Shown: piece after piece, positions 4,944 to 5,687 of the stretch | Layout of the letters: each line of letters starts with the position of its first letter | How positions within the stretch are numbered: position 1 is the first letter of the stretch | The notes under the pieces: generated by a model | Seen by the model: the letters and a program-made list of their open reading frames with translations, nothing else | Told to the model about the DNA's origin: nothing | Databases searched by the model: none | Made by a program: the position numbers and the translations under genes | Source: Lawsonibacter sp. | GTDB lineage: Bacteria > Bacillota > Clostridia > Oscillospirales > Oscillospiraceae | DNA length: 5,687 nt | Reading direction: 5' to 3' | NCBI GenBank assembly: GCA_022793355.1 | Contig: JAAWCR010000001.1 | Span: forward strand, 1-5,687

Positions 4944-5687
4944 TTAAGAAAGGGTCTCCCCCTCAGCCAGCCGCTCCAAGTCCTCCCTGGTCACCGGCTT
5001 GTAGGGCAGCCAGACGTAGTGCCCGTTCTCCAGCTCCACCGCCTGGGCCGGGTCCTCCCCGGAGTACAGGGCCAGCGCCAGGTCCAGAATGGCCCGGGCC
5101 TGTCCCCGGCTGTCGTTGAACACGGTGCCGTAGAGCTGTCCGGCCCTCACCGCCTCCAGGGCGGGGGCGGTGGCATCAATACCCACGATAAGGGGCCAGT
5201 CCTCCAGGGGCCGGCCGGTCTCGCTCAGCGCGTCAATGGCCCCCAGAGCCATGTCGTCGTTGTTGGACAAAATCACCTCAATCCGGGTCCCGAACTCCTC
5301 CAGCCAATGAGCAATCCGGGCGGAGGCCTGGGCCCGGTTCCAGTTGGCGGTGTCCCGGGCCAGCCGCTCCACCTCAATCCCCCCGTCGGTGATGGTCTGA
5401 AGGGTGTACTCGGTGCGCAGAAGGGAATCCTGATGCCCCGGCTCCCCCTCCAGCATAACGTATTGGATTACCCCGTCGCCGCTGCGGTCCCAGCGTTCCT
5501 GACCCGAGGTCCAGGCGTCCACCACCAGCCGGCCCTCCAGCGTGCCGCTCTCCTGGGCGCTGGCCCCCACATAGAAGGATTTCTCCCAGCGCTGAATGTC
5601 CTCGTCCACCGGCTGGCGGTTAAAGAAAATCACCGGCACCCCCTCCGCCTCCGCCTTGTCCACAATCACCGCCGCCCCCGTCCGGTC
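4944..5687 (-). CDS. mglB: MglB-like galactose/glucose ABC transporter substrate-binding protein, 5' truncated by window
   Basis: The frame is open to the right edge, leaving 247 residues; the signal sequence and roughly the first 90 mature residues lie outside. The visible part aligns by eye with E. coli MglB along its length: DRTGAAVIVDKA, VPVIFFNRQP, GEPGHQDSLLRTEY, DTANWNRAQA, LSNNDDMALGAIDAL, VGIDATAPALEAV and GTVFND. Hexose-contact residues of the E. coli protein are conserved: His85, Asp87, Arg91, Trp116, the NND at 142-144 and Asp171 (visible numbering). The calcium loop WDRSGDGVIQ (66-75) keeps Asp67, Asp71 and Gln75, with Ser for Asn at 69, and Glu137 matches the distant calcium ligand. 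The protein should capture galactose or glucose outside the membrane for the MglA/MglC importer. Those partners are not downstream: the next gene is 164 nt away with its own promoter. No convincing terminator follows the TAA. Confidence 0.92.
   Translation of the reverse strand, partial: DRTGAAVIVDKAEAEGVPVIFFNRQPVDEDIQRWEKSFYVGASAQESGTLEGRLVVDAWTSGQERWDRSGDGVIQYVMLEGEPGHQDSLLRTEYTLQTITDGGIEVERLARDTANWNRAQASARIAHWLEEFGTRIEVILSNNDDMALGAIDALSETGRPLEDWPLIVGIDATAPALEAVRAGQLYGTVFNDSRGQARAILDLALALYSGEDPAQAVELENGHYVWLPYKPVTREDLERLAEGETLS

Noticed and set aside
3697..4947. 416-codon open frame on the plus strand opposite the SLH enzyme gene
   Set aside because: It lies antisense to a gene with clear domains, start signals and promoter. 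Its translation is low-complexity, rich in Gly, Val and Ala as expected from the complement of GC-rich codons, and has no ribosome site or recognisable domain.

Overview
The window is 5,687 bases of mostly GC-rich bacterial DNA. Four of its five genes have a high-GC codon style. They encode an Fe-S cysteine desulfidase-like protein, a Fe-dependent alcohol dehydrogenase, a secreted enzyme with S-layer homology (SLH) repeats, and an MglB-type galactose/glucose-binding protein. Shine-Dalgarno sites are strong (GGAGG, GGAGGAG, AAAGGAG) and promoters carry TATAAT with a TGN extension. Together these suggest a Firmicute, most likely a fermentative gut member of the Oscillospiraceae (Flavonifractor/Lawsonibacter-like). 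That placement is inference from gene style, not from a marker gene.

Layout, left to right. Positions 1-483 (+) are the C-terminal part of a UPF0597/CyuA-type protein that starts outside the window. It is followed by a probable terminator at 530-569, which also contains a candidate promoter. Positions 623-1444 (+) are a clearly AT-richer gene for a 273-residue protein that resembles the SUKH (SMI1/KNR4) superfamily. A strong hairpin at 1523-1559 lies where this gene converges with the next one. Positions 1593-2774 (-) encode a complete BDH/YqhD-type iron alcohol dehydrogenase, with its own promoter and a 9-bp direct repeat in its leader. Positions 2881-4779 (-) encode a 632-residue secreted protein with a GH26-like catalytic barrel, an Ig-like segment and three SLH repeats; it has a GTG start and an extended -10 promoter. 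Positions 4944-5687 (-) are the C-terminal two thirds of an MglB-like sugar-binding protein that runs off the right edge.

The three minus-strand genes are co-directional but probably separate transcription units, because the second and third each have a recognisable promoter. Together they fit a carbohydrate lifestyle: a wall-attached glycan-cleaving enzyme, capture of released hexose by a lipoprotein or periplasmic-type binding protein, and reduction of fermentation aldehydes to alcohols. This link is by function and proximity only. The compositionally foreign SUKH-like gene is the best candidate for an accessory, horizontally acquired element. No toxin, transposase, phage gene, tRNA, rRNA or CRISPR array is visible, and no stretch longer than about 165 bases lacks a gene.
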